In this document: piece after piece, positions 37,268 through 46,370 of the stretch
How the letters are laid out: each line of letters opens with the position of its first letter
Position numbering within the stretch: the first letter of the stretch is position 1
DNA from: Pseudomonas sp. G.S.17
GTDB lineage: Bacteria > Pseudomonadota > Gammaproteobacteria > Pseudomonadales > Pseudomonadaceae
DNA: 64,000 nt
Direction of reading: 5' to 3'
Assembly: GCF_038096165.1 (NCBI RefSeq)
Contig: NZ_CP151076.1
Location: 2,229,501 to 2,293,500, forward strand
Translations under genes and position numbers: made by a program
The notes under the pieces: model-generated
What the model was told of the DNA's origin: nothing
The model's database searches: none
The model's input: only the letters and a program-made list of their open reading frames with translations

Positions 37268-37572
37268 TTATTTGATAAGGTCATATGGTTTCAATCATGC
37301 AAAGAAGATGCTGTAAGAAAATTCTGAATTGTTTGTGAGGAGGTACTATTTCTGCAATATCCCCATTCGGAGTTTGCCATGGATCTCTACACCAATACCG
37401 CACAGCGTACGAAGCCTCCATGTTGCGCAAACAGTTAGGCCCGAACGAACTGCGCAACTGAAAGGGCCGCGATCCCTGAGTCGCCTGGCCCTTGTCTGCT
37501 TTGCGCGCTTTCGACATGCTTGGCGACTACCGACGGCTCAACGCCGTCTGCTTGTCCTGCAGGAGAAGTTGC
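37268..37572. other. Intergenic region before the flavin reductase
   Basis: About 300 bp without a recognisable gene. It contains an inverted repeat GTTGCGCA/TGCGCAAC at 37422-37458 and a GACGGC/GCCGTC hairpin near 37531-37547 just before the ribosome site of the next gene. No T-tract follows either. Confidence 0.4.
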
Positions 37573-38163
37573 TTGAACAGTCACATCGCTCCGGTCGATC
37601 TCGCCAAGGCGTATCGACTTCTCAATCACGGCCCGACCGTTCTAGTGTCTGCTGCCCATGACGGCGGTGTCGACGTGATGGCCGCCGCGTGGGCCTGTGC
37701 CCTGGATTTCATGCCGCCAAAGCTGACCGTGGTGCTGGATAAAGCCACCAGGACCCGGGAACTCGTCGAGCGCAGCGGCACGTTCGTTATTCAGGTGCCC
37801 ACCGTGGCGCAGTTGCAGTTGACCCATCGAGTGGGCACAACCAGCCTGAATGACGATCCGCAAAAACTGGCTCATGCAGGCGTGGAGTGGGTTGATCTGG
37901 TGGGGCAGGACGTGCCTTGCGTAGCCGGATGTTCCGGCTGGCTGGTCTGCAAGCTGATTCCTGAGCCGCACAATCAGCAGGCTTACGATCTGTTTATCGG
38001 TGAAGTGGTTGGCGCCTGGTCCGACACTCGCGTGTTCAGCAATGGGCATTGGCACTTTGAACACGCCGATCCGGCCTTGCGCAGCCTGCACTACATCGCT
38101 GGCGGGCATTTTTATGCGATTGGCGAAGTGCTCAATGTCGAGTCGGCTAGCGAGAGTGAATGA
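37573..38163 (+). CDS. Flavin reductase-like (FMN-binding split-barrel) protein
   Basis: 196 aa. Split-barrel flavin reductase fold: NHGPTVLVSAAHDGGVDVMAAAW at the start, KATRTRELVERSGTFVIQVPT in the middle, and AGCSGWLVCKLIPEP. These reduce FMN with NAD(P)H or hold FMN. I place the start at the TTG at 37573 because AGGAGAA lies 6-12 bp before it and the family fold begins there; the longer frame to 37492 lacks similarity. Its 3' end overlaps the convergent desaturase gene by 52 bp. Confidence 0.78.
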   Translation: MNSHIAPVDLAKAYRLLNHGPTVLVSAAHDGGVDVMAAAWACALDFMPPKLTVVLDKATRTRELVERSGTFVIQVPTVAQLQLTHRVGTTSLNDDPQKLAHAGVEWVDLVGQDVPCVAGCSGWLVCKLIPEPHNQQAYDLFIGEVVGAWSDTRVFSNGHWHFEHADPALRSLHYIAGGHFYAIGEVLNVESASESE

Positions 38164-39131
38164 CGATACGGCGTGACATCCGTTGTGGAGGCTGAATGCC
38201 AGGGATGCTGCGGGCTATCGATGGGTCGCAAGCCGTGGCGCTGGAACAGTTCGCCATAGCCGTTGACCAGAAACTGCCCACTGCGATGCAACCACTCCTC
38301 GCGGCGCTCGGTGTAGACCTTGGGCAGCAAATACCAGGGCAGGCCGGGCAGATCATGATGGACCAGATGCAAATTCAGGTTCAGGAACAGCCAGCGCCAC
38401 GGCCAGCCCGCCTCGTTGATCACCGAACGTTGTTCCGGTGCCTGGGCCGGGCGGTGTTCGTAGTAGGAACGCACCATGGATAACCCCAGGGCGAGCACGC
38501 TGGAGAGCAGATAACCGAGTATTGGCAGCTCACCATGCAGGTTGACGAACGCCAGCACCGCGACCACACAAATGCCATGGCTGAGCCACATCAGCCAGGC
38601 TTGCAGCACGCCACGCCGCAGCCTTGAAGACTCTTCGACAATCAGACCGGCCAGCGCCAGCGCGGGACCCACCAGCAGGCGCCCGAACAAGGTTTTATTC
38701 AGCCAGTGCACCGCGCGCCACAAGACCCCGCTGCGCTGCCAGGCCTGGGCGTCGAGGTAGCGACTTTCCGGGTCCCTCTGTGGCCGGGTCAATTCCTCGT
38801 CGCGATGGTGCAGCAGATGGCTGTCGCGATACAGGGTGTAGGGATACCAGATTGCCAGTGGCGCATAACCCAAGAGTTTATTCAGCCAGCGCCAGGGGGA
38901 AGGGTGGCCATGCAGCAACTCATGCTGCAACGACATCCAGAAGGTGATGACCGGAATCAACAGCAGCAGTGTCAGAGTCTGGCCCAATAGCGGTGCGTAA
39001 TGAATCAGGCTGAACCATGCCGAATATGTGCCGAGCAACAGCAGCCAGGTGGGCCAGTCGCTGCGGGCAGTCCAGGAGGCTTGCAGCTCAAGGATGTGGG
39101 CGCGGTGTGCGGCGTCGAAGTAGTTAGACAT
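38112..39131 (-). CDS. Membrane fatty-acid desaturase-family protein
   Basis: 339 aa membrane di-iron enzyme. Three histidine boxes are visible: HELLHGH (near residue 70), DSHLLHHRD (near 103) and NLHLVHHDLPG (near 253), with hydrophobic helices between. Family members desaturate or hydroxylate acyl chains or beta-carotene-like lipids. The start MSNYFDAAHRAHIL at 39131 is preferred to 39203. The C-terminus runs 52 bp into the convergent flavin reductase gene. Confidence 0.85.
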   Translation of the reverse strand: MSNYFDAAHRAHILELQASWTARSDWPTWLLLLGTYSAWFSLIHYAPLLGQTLTLLLLIPVITFWMSLQHELLHGHPSPWRWLNKLLGYAPLAIWYPYTLYRDSHLLHHRDEELTRPQRDPESRYLDAQAWQRSGVLWRAVHWLNKTLFGRLLVGPALALAGLIVEESSRLRRGVLQAWLMWLSHGICVVAVLAFVNLHGELPILGYLLSSVLALGLSMVRSYYEHRPAQAPEQRSVINEAGWPWRWLFLNLNLHLVHHDLPGLPWYLLPKVYTERREEWLHRSGQFLVNGYGELFQRHGLRPIDSPQHPWHSASTTDVTPYRHSLSLADSTLSTSPIA

Positions 39132-39528
39132 AGGGCAAGTGACCAGATTCTCGGCATTCGGGATGACGTGGCGGCCAGTGGTCTGGTAGACGCACCCTAT
39201 CAAGCTTTGTTATGCGTGAATAATCACTTACCCATAGCTTTATATAACTATTTAGAATTAATGCGCGTGCCTTCACGGGCGGAAGGAGCGGTACCGCTCG
39301 CCAAACCGGACTGAACTCGGAAGAAAAGGCCGGGGTCTACCGTGTCCACTTATCGTTTGGGACAGCCCAGATGTCCGAACCATCGACCGGCAGCTCCGGC
39401 AAATTGTTTCCGTTAGGGAGATCGAGCCTGTGACGCGTATTGTTTCGATCGTGAACTGGCGTAACGTTGGCCGGAGTGCTCACGCCAAGGCCGGCGATGT
39501 CACACGATCCTATTGGAGAACACAGCAC
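39132..39528. other. Intergenic region
   Basis: About 400 bp between divergent genes. An AT-rich stretch at 39216-39260 (ATAATCACTTACC...TATATAACTATTTAG) probably holds promoters. No gene or repeat was recognised. Confidence 0.4.
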
Positions 39529-39759
39529 ATGAACGTCGACGAAGAAACCGTACGTCAGCTGGCGACAATGATCTGGGAAACCGAGGGTAAACCCGAGGGC
39601 CATCACGAGCGCCACTGGCAGATGGCGACCAAACTGGCCGAATCAGTGGCCATGACGCCATCGCGCAGTGTCGACAGGGCTGCCGTCGAGGCGTTGTTGC
39701 CCGACCCGGATCAGCCGGACCGCGATCAGTCTGAAACGCCGGGCCCCGAACGAAGCTGA
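39529..39759 (+). CDS. DUF2934 small protein
   Basis: 76 aa. The helical motif RQLATMIWETEGKPEGHHERHW is the DUF2934 signature, followed by an acidic Pro/Asp-rich tail (LLPDPDQPDRDQSE). TTGGAG precedes the ATG; the upstream in-frame reading to 39430 adds unrelated residues. Function unknown; such proteins are common in soil Pseudomonas and often stress-linked. Confidence 0.78.
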   Translation: MNVDEETVRQLATMIWETEGKPEGHHERHWQMATKLAESVAMTPSRSVDRAAVEALLPDPDQPDRDQSETPGPERS

Positions 39760-39782
39760 CGTTGCGACGGCGAAGCGTCTGA

Positions 39783-40070
39783 TCAGTGAACGGCGGTGGA
39801 CGCGGTCACGGCAAGCATCATCGCTGCGGGTGCGAAAGCCTGTTCCATTTTGGCAATGCCTTTGACCCAGAAGCGCCGGTGAGTCGTCTGGTCGGGTGCC
39901 AGCATGGGCTGGGAAGACCATTGATGCTGGCGCTTGGACTCCTCGCGGTAGGCCTTCCACTCCATCGCTTCAGCGGTCTCTTTCGCCGCTCGTTCGTCGT
40001 CGAACCAGCCATGAATGTAGACTTCGCCTTGGTCGCGACCGTGCTCAACCAGCAAAAAAATAGTGTCCAT
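39783..40070 (-). CDS. Hypothetical protein
   Basis: 95 aa, not recognised. It begins MDTIFLLVEHGRDQGEVYIHGWFDDERAAKETAEAM, which looks like a small alpha+beta domain, with a hydrophobic C-terminus (AAMMLAVTASTAVH). An alternative start at 40091 adds seven residues. Convergent with the DUF2934 gene, 23 bp apart. Confidence 0.55.
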   Translation of the reverse strand: MDTIFLLVEHGRDQGEVYIHGWFDDERAAKETAEAMEWKAYREESKRQHQWSSQPMLAPDQTTHRRFWVKGIAKMEQAFAPAAMMLAVTASTAVH

Positions 40071-40273
40071 TGAATGCCTGTCTGTCATCAAAGCTGCGCA
40101 GGTGATTCCTGCGCTCTACAACTTGTATCGGCAGGTGCAGCCAGACTTTAACGCGGCGTGACCGGAAAACTGCAAAAAGGTTCACGGGCGCAGCAAATCT
40201 TTCGAGGAGGGCGAGGCAGGGCTGTCGCAAGGATCCTGGCAGCAGCAGATGCTTGCGACTGACCCTGTGCGGT

Positions 40274-42397
40274 CTAGAACGTCACGCTTGCCGAAAGACG
40301 TGCGGTTCGCGGTTCACCGACATTGACTTGCAGTTGGCCGCTTCCGGTATTTGACGGGTAGTAGTGCTTGTCGAACAGGTTGTCGACGTTGAACTGCAGG
40401 CGCGTCTTGTAGCCTTGGGTGGGCAGGTCCCAACGCAGGAACGCGTCGGCAACGGTGTAGCTGTCCATCCAGAAACTGTTGTCGTTGTCTCCCGGACGCT
40501 TGCCTACATAACGGGCGCCGCTGCCGGCGTGCCACTGACCGGTGGTTTCCGGGAAGGCGAGATGGTGAGTCAGGTACAGGCTGGCGGTGTGCATCGGTGC
40601 GTTATTGAGGCGATTACCTTCGTCGTCCGGATCGTCAAGAGTCTCGGTATGGGTGTAAGCGTAGGTGCCGATCACGTCCCAGCGCGGCGCGATTTGCCCG
40701 GTAACGTCCAGTTCCAGCCCACGGGATCCCACCTTGCCTGCCGCCTCAGCGACGCTCACGCCATTGATCGTCGAGGTGGTCACGACGTTTTTCTTGACGA
40801 TGTCGAACAGCGCCAGGTTGATGTTCAGCGCTTGTGACGGGTTGTACTTGGCACCGATTTCATAGCTGCGACCTTCCTCTGGATCGAAGGTATTGCCGAC
40901 GTCGTCCACCGTGTCGTTGGGGACGAAAGAGCGGCTGTAGTTGCCATACAGCGACAGCGCTTCCGTGGGCTGATAGACCAGTCCGGCAAATGGAATGAAC
41001 GTATCGCCGTTGTCGTCGCGGTTGAGCTGGTAAGACTTGCCCAGGCCCTGATCGCCGTACTGGTCGTAATGCTGCTGGCGACCGCCGAGGACCAGAATCC
41101 ACTGCTGGTTCAAGTGCCAGTTATCCTTGAAATACACCGAAGTGGACGTCAGCTCGTTGCGCGCATTGCTCTGCGTCGCACTGACCACACTCGGTTCGGC
41201 CAGCTTGCCGTACTGCGGATCGTAGATGTTTATGTTCTGGGTGACCGTGTTGCGGTAGGTCTTGCCGCGATACTTGTCCGAGGCTTCGTTGTCGATGCCC
41301 ACGAGCAGGTCATGCCGCTGACCGAACAACTGCTGTTCCCCTATGAAGTCCAGCGCGCTGTAGCGGCTTTCATAGTCGTAGTGGCCACCATTGGCCTGGC
41401 GGGTCAGCGTGCCATTACTGAGTCTGGTCGGTTGGGCGATCGCGAGACTGTAACGGTCGTTGTTCCAGCCATAGGTTGCCCGGGTTTTCCAGGTGTCACT
41501 GAGCTGGTACTCGAACCGCGCCGTGGCGGTCTCGCTGATGCCGACGGTTTTCGCCCAGCTCTCGTCCAGGCGTTTGCTGTAACTGCCCGCTGCCGGACTG
41601 CCGTTGCTGAACACCGTACCGCGGTCGAACGGGCTGGAATAATCGTTGTATTCATAAGCCAGGGTCATGCTCGCGCGATCGCCAACCCAGCTCAGCGAAG
41701 GGGCGACCAGCGTATTTTCGTTGGTGCCGTAATTGCGCCAGTAGTCTTCATTGCCGCGCTCGGCCACCAACCGGTACGCCAGCCCGGTATCACCCAGAGG
41801 ACCGGTCGTGTCCAGGCCGAAAGTCCCGCCGCCTTCGCTGAAGGCCGAGCCCGAAAGCGTGGTTTGTTGGGTGAACTGCGGCTGCTTGCTGATGATGTTG
41901 ATCATGCCGCCCGGTTCCGCCGCACCGTAGAGCAGGGCTGCCGGACCTTTAAGTACTTCAATGTGGTCAGTGGTGGCGCCGACGTTATGGCCCACGACCG
42001 AGCGAATGCCGTCGCGCAGGATCGACCCGTCGTCGTTTGAACCGAAGCCGCGCTTGATCACGGCGTCCTTGCTGTTGCCCAGGGTGTTGGTTTCCGACAC
42101 GCCGCTGACGAATTTCATCGCGTCGTTCAGTGACTTGATCTGATAGTCATCCAGTGTCTGTTGAGTCACTGAATTCACCGTCTGGGCTTCATCCTTGACC
42201 GGCACTTCGGATTTGCTCGCGGTGCTGGTGGTCGCCCGGGTATAACCGGCGCTTTGCGATTCGCCCGTGGCCTGAATGTCAGTAGCGCCCAATTCGGTAA
42301 CCGAATCGTCCGCGTTGGAAAGCGTGGGCAGCAGAACACAACCTAGGGCAAGCATGGCGCAGCGATAAGAACGCGGTCGGGTGAGCACTGAATTCAT
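40274..42397 (-). CDS. TonB-dependent outer-membrane siderophore receptor
   Basis: 707 aa. A signal peptide (to about residue 29), a plug domain with VKDEAQTVNSVTQQTLDDY and LKGPAALLYGAAEPGGMINI, then a 22-strand barrel ending in a terminal Phe (ARLSASVTF), as outer-membrane proteins do. There is no N-terminal signalling domain, so it should not drive a surface-signalling sigma factor. A Fur-like AT-rich site lies just upstream. The siderophore is not determinable. Confidence 0.9.
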   Translation of the reverse strand: MNSVLTRPRSYRCAMLALGCVLLPTLSNADDSVTELGATDIQATGESQSAGYTRATTSTASKSEVPVKDEAQTVNSVTQQTLDDYQIKSLNDAMKFVSGVSETNTLGNSKDAVIKRGFGSNDDGSILRDGIRSVVGHNVGATTDHIEVLKGPAALLYGAAEPGGMINIISKQPQFTQQTTLSGSAFSEGGGTFGLDTTGPLGDTGLAYRLVAERGNEDYWRNYGTNENTLVAPSLSWVGDRASMTLAYEYNDYSSPFDRGTVFSNGSPAAGSYSKRLDESWAKTVGISETATARFEYQLSDTWKTRATYGWNNDRYSLAIAQPTRLSNGTLTRQANGGHYDYESRYSALDFIGEQQLFGQRHDLLVGIDNEASDKYRGKTYRNTVTQNINIYDPQYGKLAEPSVVSATQSNARNELTSTSVYFKDNWHLNQQWILVLGGRQQHYDQYGDQGLGKSYQLNRDDNGDTFIPFAGLVYQPTEALSLYGNYSRSFVPNDTVDDVGNTFDPEEGRSYEIGAKYNPSQALNINLALFDIVKKNVVTTSTINGVSVAEAAGKVGSRGLELDVTGQIAPRWDVIGTYAYTHTETLDDPDDEGNRLNNAPMHTASLYLTHHLAFPETTGQWHAGSGARYVGKRPGDNDNSFWMDSYTVADAFLRWDLPTQGYKTRLQFNVDNLFDKHYYPSNTGSGQLQVNVGEPRTARLSASVTF

Positions 42398-42410
42398 TCC
42401 GTAAAAATAT

Positions 42411-42437
42411 GTAAATGAGAATGTTTATTATTACTTT
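42411..42437 (-). promoter_or_regulatory. Candidate Fur box
   Basis: On the minus strand, AATAATAAACATTCTCATT agrees with the 19-bp Fur consensus at about 11 positions, 14 bp before the receptor start. Iron control of a siderophore receptor is expected, but this match is only moderate. Confidence 0.4.
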
Positions 42438-42602
42438 GTGGCTGGGGGTAAGCCAAGACATATCTGCCAACTCCGGGACTGTATCAACTTGCATACATTC
42501 ATATGGAGGGCTTGGGCTGTTGCTTTTGTGCAGGTCCGAGATGGCAACTTCGGAAACATTTAATTAAAGTTGCGCCTCATTGTTTCCATTTCAGGGACGG
42601 TC

Positions 42603-43496
42603 ATGGATCGTATTGAATGCATGCGCACCTTCGTCACCACCGTTGGCGAAAACGGCTTCGCTGCTGCGGCCCGAGCGCTGGCGGTGCCGCGATCCAAGGT
42701 CAGCAAACAGATTCAGGCGCTGGAAGAAGCCATCGGCGTCCAGTTGCTGCAACGCACCACGCGCAGCCTGCATCTGACCGAGGCGGGTGCGGAATACTAC
42801 GAGGCGTGTCGTGAAGTGCTGGCTTCGGTGGATGAAGCGGAGCAGCGCGCCCGCACGGGGCTTGGTGAAATACGCGGTGTGTTACGGGTCAACGCGCCGA
42901 TGTCTTTCGGCTTGCGTCGACTCGGGCCGTTGATCCCCAAATTCTACGCACTGCATCCCAGGGTGGAATTGCAGCTGGTGTTCAGCGATCAGCAGGTCGA
43001 CCCGGTCAAGGGTGGCTTCGACGTCACGATCCGTATTGCCAGCCTGGCCGACTCTTCATTGGTGGCGCGGCATCTGGCGCCTGCGCCCCGGGTTCTGGTC
43101 GCGGCACCGGCCTATCTGGCTCGTGAAGGTACGCCGCAAGTCCCACGGGATCTGGCGGCGCATAAATGTCTGAACTACGGCTATTTGCAAAGCGGCGTCA
43201 GTCTGCAACTGAGCAACGGCAAGGAAACCCAGAAAGTCCACGTCACCGGCCCGCTGCACGCCAACAACGGCGACCTGTTGGCGCAAGCGGCGGAGGCGGG
43301 GATGGGCATCGCGTTGCTACCGACCTTCATCGTCGAGCAATCGATTGCCGAAGGGCGCCTGGTGCCGGTGATGTGCGACTGGCAGGCCCCGCCGATTTCC
43401 ATCAACGCGGTTTACCCCTCGGCGCGCCGGGTACCGATGAAAACCCGCGCGTTCCTGGATTTTCTGACCCAGGAATTAAAGGAACTGGATCGGTAG
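42603..43496 (+). CDS. LysR-family transcriptional regulator
   Basis: 297 aa. Helix-turn-helix near residues 3-60 (MRTFVTTVGENGFAAAARAL, RSKVSKQIQALEEAIG), then the effector domain starting RGVLRVNAPMSFGLRRLGP, typical of the large TrpI/DhcR-like group that often regulates adjacent oxidoreductases. No divergent partner is present; the TonB receptor lies divergent 205 bp away but is more likely iron-controlled. Target unknown. Confidence 0.88.
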   Translation: MDRIECMRTFVTTVGENGFAAAARALAVPRSKVSKQIQALEEAIGVQLLQRTTRSLHLTEAGAEYYEACREVLASVDEAEQRARTGLGEIRGVLRVNAPMSFGLRRLGPLIPKFYALHPRVELQLVFSDQQVDPVKGGFDVTIRIASLADSSLVARHLAPAPRVLVAAPAYLAREGTPQVPRDLAAHKCLNYGYLQSGVSLQLSNGKETQKVHVTGPLHANNGDLLAQAAEAGMGIALLPTFIVEQSIAEGRLVPVMCDWQAPPISINAVYPSARRVPMKTRAFLDFLTQELKELDR

Positions 43497-43818
43497 GATC
43501 GCGGCCTTGTGGGAGCTTACGAGCCTCAGTGTGTGAAAGCACCGAAGATTTTCATCGCCGCCGCTTGGTATGGGCAACGGAAAAGCTGGTACGACTTGGA
43601 AAGCCTATGACGCGCTCTGCAATATACAGATCAGTCTCGATCAGACCACCAGTTGGTTGACCGTTGCCTAATTGCATGGACTTGGCCACCCATTTGTATT
43701 TCCACTGACCAGTCAATCGCATCCGTGCTGACCAACCGTTTGCATTCGATTTGACCAGCACACGCCGTAGTGACGACCGGCAGAGAACGCCCCACTTTTC
43801 CTGTCTAGCGTTCGCGGA
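43497..43818. other. Intergenic region
   Basis: About 320 bp. A half REP-like sequence (TTGTGGGAGCTTACGAGCC) sits at about 43507. A 69-codon frame on the minus strand (43552-43761, GTG start) encodes a basic peptide with no recognised similarity and no clear ribosome site, so I do not call it a gene. Confidence 0.35.
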
Positions 43819-44745
43819 TCAATCCTCCAGCACTTCCGGCGACACCACCCAAACGCTGCAGGGCATTTTGTACAGCAAATGTTCCACGGTGCTGCCCACC
43901 AATCGCCCGACGCCGCGATGGCCGACGCGGCCCATGACGATCACATCGATACTGTAGGCATCGGCATAACTGGCCAGAACCTTGGCCGGATTGCCCATGA
44001 CCATGTGGCGTTGTTCCGGCGGGATGCCGTTGCGTTCGGCGAGGTCGTTGAAGGCCTGGCTCTGGGCGTCGAACAGGGTTTTGGCATTGCCGGAGTAGAA
44101 GTAGGCCGAGGCATTGTCGAAGCCGAATTCATCGGCGCCGATTGAGGACAGGTCATGGGCGTAAATCACGTCAACTTGGGCGTTGCACGAGGTGGCCAGT
44201 TTCACCGCCTCGCGCAAGATCCGGTCGTTGAAGCCCTTGTACTGGCCATCGTGATGGAAGGGGTCGACCGCCGCGACGATCCTTCGCGGCAAGGCGTGTT
44301 GCACATGGCTCACAAAGTGCAGCGGTACCGGGCATTCGCGCAGCAGGTGGATGTCCAGCGGGGTGAACATCAGCCGCGAGAGCAGCGATTCGTGTTCCAG
44401 CGGTTTGATCAGCACGGCCATGGGCTGTTCTTTGAGGTGAATCAGGATTTCCTGCAACGGCTTTTCGACCCAGACCACTTCGGTGGTGACGGTCACGCCG
44501 ATTTTGCGCAACGGCCGGGCTTGTTCCTCCAGCCACTGGCGATGGCGCTCGACGTAGCCCAGGCGCATCTGCTCCAGCGCTTGTTCGTTGACCATCCCGG
44601 CGGTGGCCAGGCCTTCCAGATAATCGAAGGCGACGATGTGCAACGCGGCGCCTTCAGCCTTGGCCAGGGCGGCGGCCCTATCGAACGCGGGGCTGTTTTG
44701 CATCAGGGGTGAAGCGACCAGCATGAAACGGGCTTGCTCAGGCAT
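43819..44745 (-). CDS. Tandem-domain universal stress protein 1
   Basis: 308 aa with two UspA folds (UspE-like). The first half begins ARFMLVASPLMQNSPAFDRAAALAKAEGAALHIVAF; the second, from about residue 160 (RRIVAAVDPF), ends in the ATP-site-like run VIVMGRVGHRGVGRLVGSTVEHLLYKMPCSVWVV. AGGGAGA precedes the ATG at 44745; the open frame to 45006 is spurious. A perfect FNR/Anr box lies 107 bp upstream. Similar proteins in Pseudomonas are induced by low oxygen and aid survival. Confidence 0.88.
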   Translation of the reverse strand: MPEQARFMLVASPLMQNSPAFDRAAALAKAEGAALHIVAFDYLEGLATAGMVNEQALEQMRLGYVERHRQWLEEQARPLRKIGVTVTTEVVWVEKPLQEILIHLKEQPMAVLIKPLEHESLLSRLMFTPLDIHLLRECPVPLHFVSHVQHALPRRIVAAVDPFHHDGQYKGFNDRILREAVKLATSCNAQVDVIYAHDLSSIGADEFGFDNASAYFYSGNAKTLFDAQSQAFNDLAERNGIPPEQRHMVMGNPAKVLASYADAYSIDVIVMGRVGHRGVGRLVGSTVEHLLYKMPCSVWVVSPEVLED

Positions 44746-44851
44746 GGAAATCTCCCTTGGGTCATCACACAAACGCTGGCTCGACACGGCCGCGTGAGGC
44801 TGTTGGCGGTGACATCTGAGGCCGATGCTGGCGCTGAATGGCATGGGCGGC

Positions 44852-44865
44852 TTGATCTGCATCAA
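44852..44865 (-). promoter_or_regulatory. FNR/Anr box (minus-strand universal stress gene)
   Basis: TTGATCTGCATCAA, a perfect match to TTGAT-N4-ATCAA. Its centre would place transcription near 44817, leaving a 72-nt leader before the stress protein start. Confidence 0.8.
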
Positions 44866-44934
44866 ACAGGCGCATGACGGCATTTGCCGCGCCGACGTGT
44901 GGTCGCCGGGGGGGGGGCACGAATGTTCATTGGG

Positions 44935-44948
44935 TTGATCGTGATCAA
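44935..44948 (+). promoter_or_regulatory. FNR/Anr box (MgtC/DUF4010 gene)
   Basis: TTGATCGTGATCAA, another perfect TTGAT-N4-ATCAA palindrome, 81 bp before the membrane protein start at 45029, a distance that fits class II activation. Confidence 0.8.
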
Positions 44949-45028
44949 ACGATCCTTGAGCCGGTCGGTGCAGACTGGTATGCATCAGCCCAGCGACCCA
45001 AGGCACGGCTCACCCGGACGAAAATCTT

Positions 45029-46267
45029 ATGAATGACATGCTCGGCATGGCGGGTGCAGCGGCTGCGCTGGGGATCGGTCTGCTCATCGGGCTTGAGCGC
45101 GAGCGGCACAAGGGGAGCGGGGACAGTCGTGCCTGCGCCGGTTTGCGGACGTTCGCGATTACGGCGTTGCTGGGTAATGTGGCGATGCAGGTCGGTGGCG
45201 CGCTGCTGTTGGGGATCATGGCGTTCAGTGTGGCGTTGCTGGTCACCGTGGCGTACTGGCGCAGCTTGCGCGACGACCCGGGCGTGACCAGTGAAGTGGC
45301 GTTGTTCACGGTGCTGTTGCTAGGGGCGTTGTGCGGCAGCGCGCCTGAGCTGGCCATTGCCATTGGCGTGGTCATCGCCGGGTTGCTGAGCTACCGCGAG
45401 AAACTGCATCACTTCGCCCGCAGCCAGTTGACCGAGGCCGAAATGCGCGACGGGCTGGTGTTGTTGATCGTCGCACTGGTGGTGTTGCCCTTGGCCCCGG
45501 ACCGTTTCATCGGCCCCTATGCCGCGATCAACCTACGGACCATTTGCACGCTTTCCGCATTACTGATGGCGGTGGGGGCCTTGGGGCATATTGCGGTTCG
45601 TACGTTGGGCACCCGTTACGGCTATGCGATCAGTGCCATCGCATCCGGGTTTGCTTCCAGCACCGTGACCATCGCCACCATGGGGCACCTTGTCAGCGAG
45701 GAGCCCGACAACGTCAAAACCCTGGCCGCCGCGGCGATCCTATCCAATTTGGCGACGATTATTCAGGTCGGTCTGATCCTGGGGGCCGTCGATACCGCGC
45801 TGTTGAATCAGATGTGGGGGCCGCTGGTGTGCGGTGTGGCCGCTACGGCGTTGTATGGCCTGTGCCTGATGTTTCTCAAGCCGGCGACCGCTGCGCGTCA
45901 GCCGATCAAGGTCGGTGGCGCGTTTAACCTCAAACTGGCCTTGGTCGTCACGTTGGCCATGACCGGCATCACCCTGGCGTCGGCGATCATGCTGCACTTC
46001 TTTGGTGAAGTGGGACTGATGTTGACGGCGACCTTCACCGGTTTCGCCGACGCTCATTCTTCGACGGCGTCGATTGCCGCCTTGGCCAAATCCGGTCAAT
46101 TGCCGCTCAGCGCCCTGGCTGGTCCGGCGCTGATTGCGGTCAGCAGCAACTCCGTGAGCAAATGCCTGGTGGCTTGGGTCAGTGGCGGGCGGCGGTTCGC
46201 CGCGTATGTGATTCCCGGTCAGGTCGGGATGACGTTGGCGATGTGGGTCGGCACGTCGCTGCATTGA
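45029..46267 (+). CDS. MgtC/SapB-DUF4010 membrane protein
   Basis: 412 aa inner-membrane protein. The N-terminal MgtC-like part reads GIGLLIGLERERHKGSGDSRACAGLRTFAITALLG; the C-terminal DUF4010 part has repeated hydrophobic helices and GFADAHSSTASIAALA. About 12-13 helices in total. Function unknown; MgtC relatives affect magnesium or ATPase homeostasis. It lies behind a perfect FNR box, so it is probably induced at low oxygen. Confidence 0.85.
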   Translation: MNDMLGMAGAAAALGIGLLIGLERERHKGSGDSRACAGLRTFAITALLGNVAMQVGGALLLGIMAFSVALLVTVAYWRSLRDDPGVTSEVALFTVLLLGALCGSAPELAIAIGVVIAGLLSYREKLHHFARSQLTEAEMRDGLVLLIVALVVLPLAPDRFIGPYAAINLRTICTLSALLMAVGALGHIAVRTLGTRYGYAISAIASGFASSTVTIATMGHLVSEEPDNVKTLAAAAILSNLATIIQVGLILGAVDTALLNQMWGPLVCGVAATALYGLCLMFLKPATAARQPIKVGGAFNLKLALVVTLAMTGITLASAIMLHFFGEVGLMLTATFTGFADAHSSTASIAALAKSGQLPLSALAGPALIAVSSNSVSKCLVAWVSGGRRFAAYVIPGQVGMTLAMWVGTSLH

Positions 46268-46286
46268 AACGCGTGATGCCCTGTCA

Positions 46287-46300
46287 CTGACAAAGATCAA
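46287..46300 (+). promoter_or_regulatory. FNR/Anr box (universal stress gene 2)
   Basis: CTGACAAAGATCAA, two changes from TTGAT-N4-ATCAA, 70 bp before the start of the second stress protein. Confidence 0.65.
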
Positions 46301-46370
46301 GTCGCCCGGCGCTGGAGCGCTCAATCTGGACCTCTACTCATGTCCCGATGGCCGTGTGCCGAGGTGCCCC

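Noticed and set aside
37422..37458. GTTGCGCA/TGCGCAAC inverted repeat as a terminator or riboswitch
   Set aside because: No T-tract, long loop and no match to a riboswitch consensus I know.
43552..43761. 69-codon minus-strand frame with GTG start
   Set aside because: No ribosome site, no recognised similarity, and it lies next to REP-like sequence; left as intergenic.
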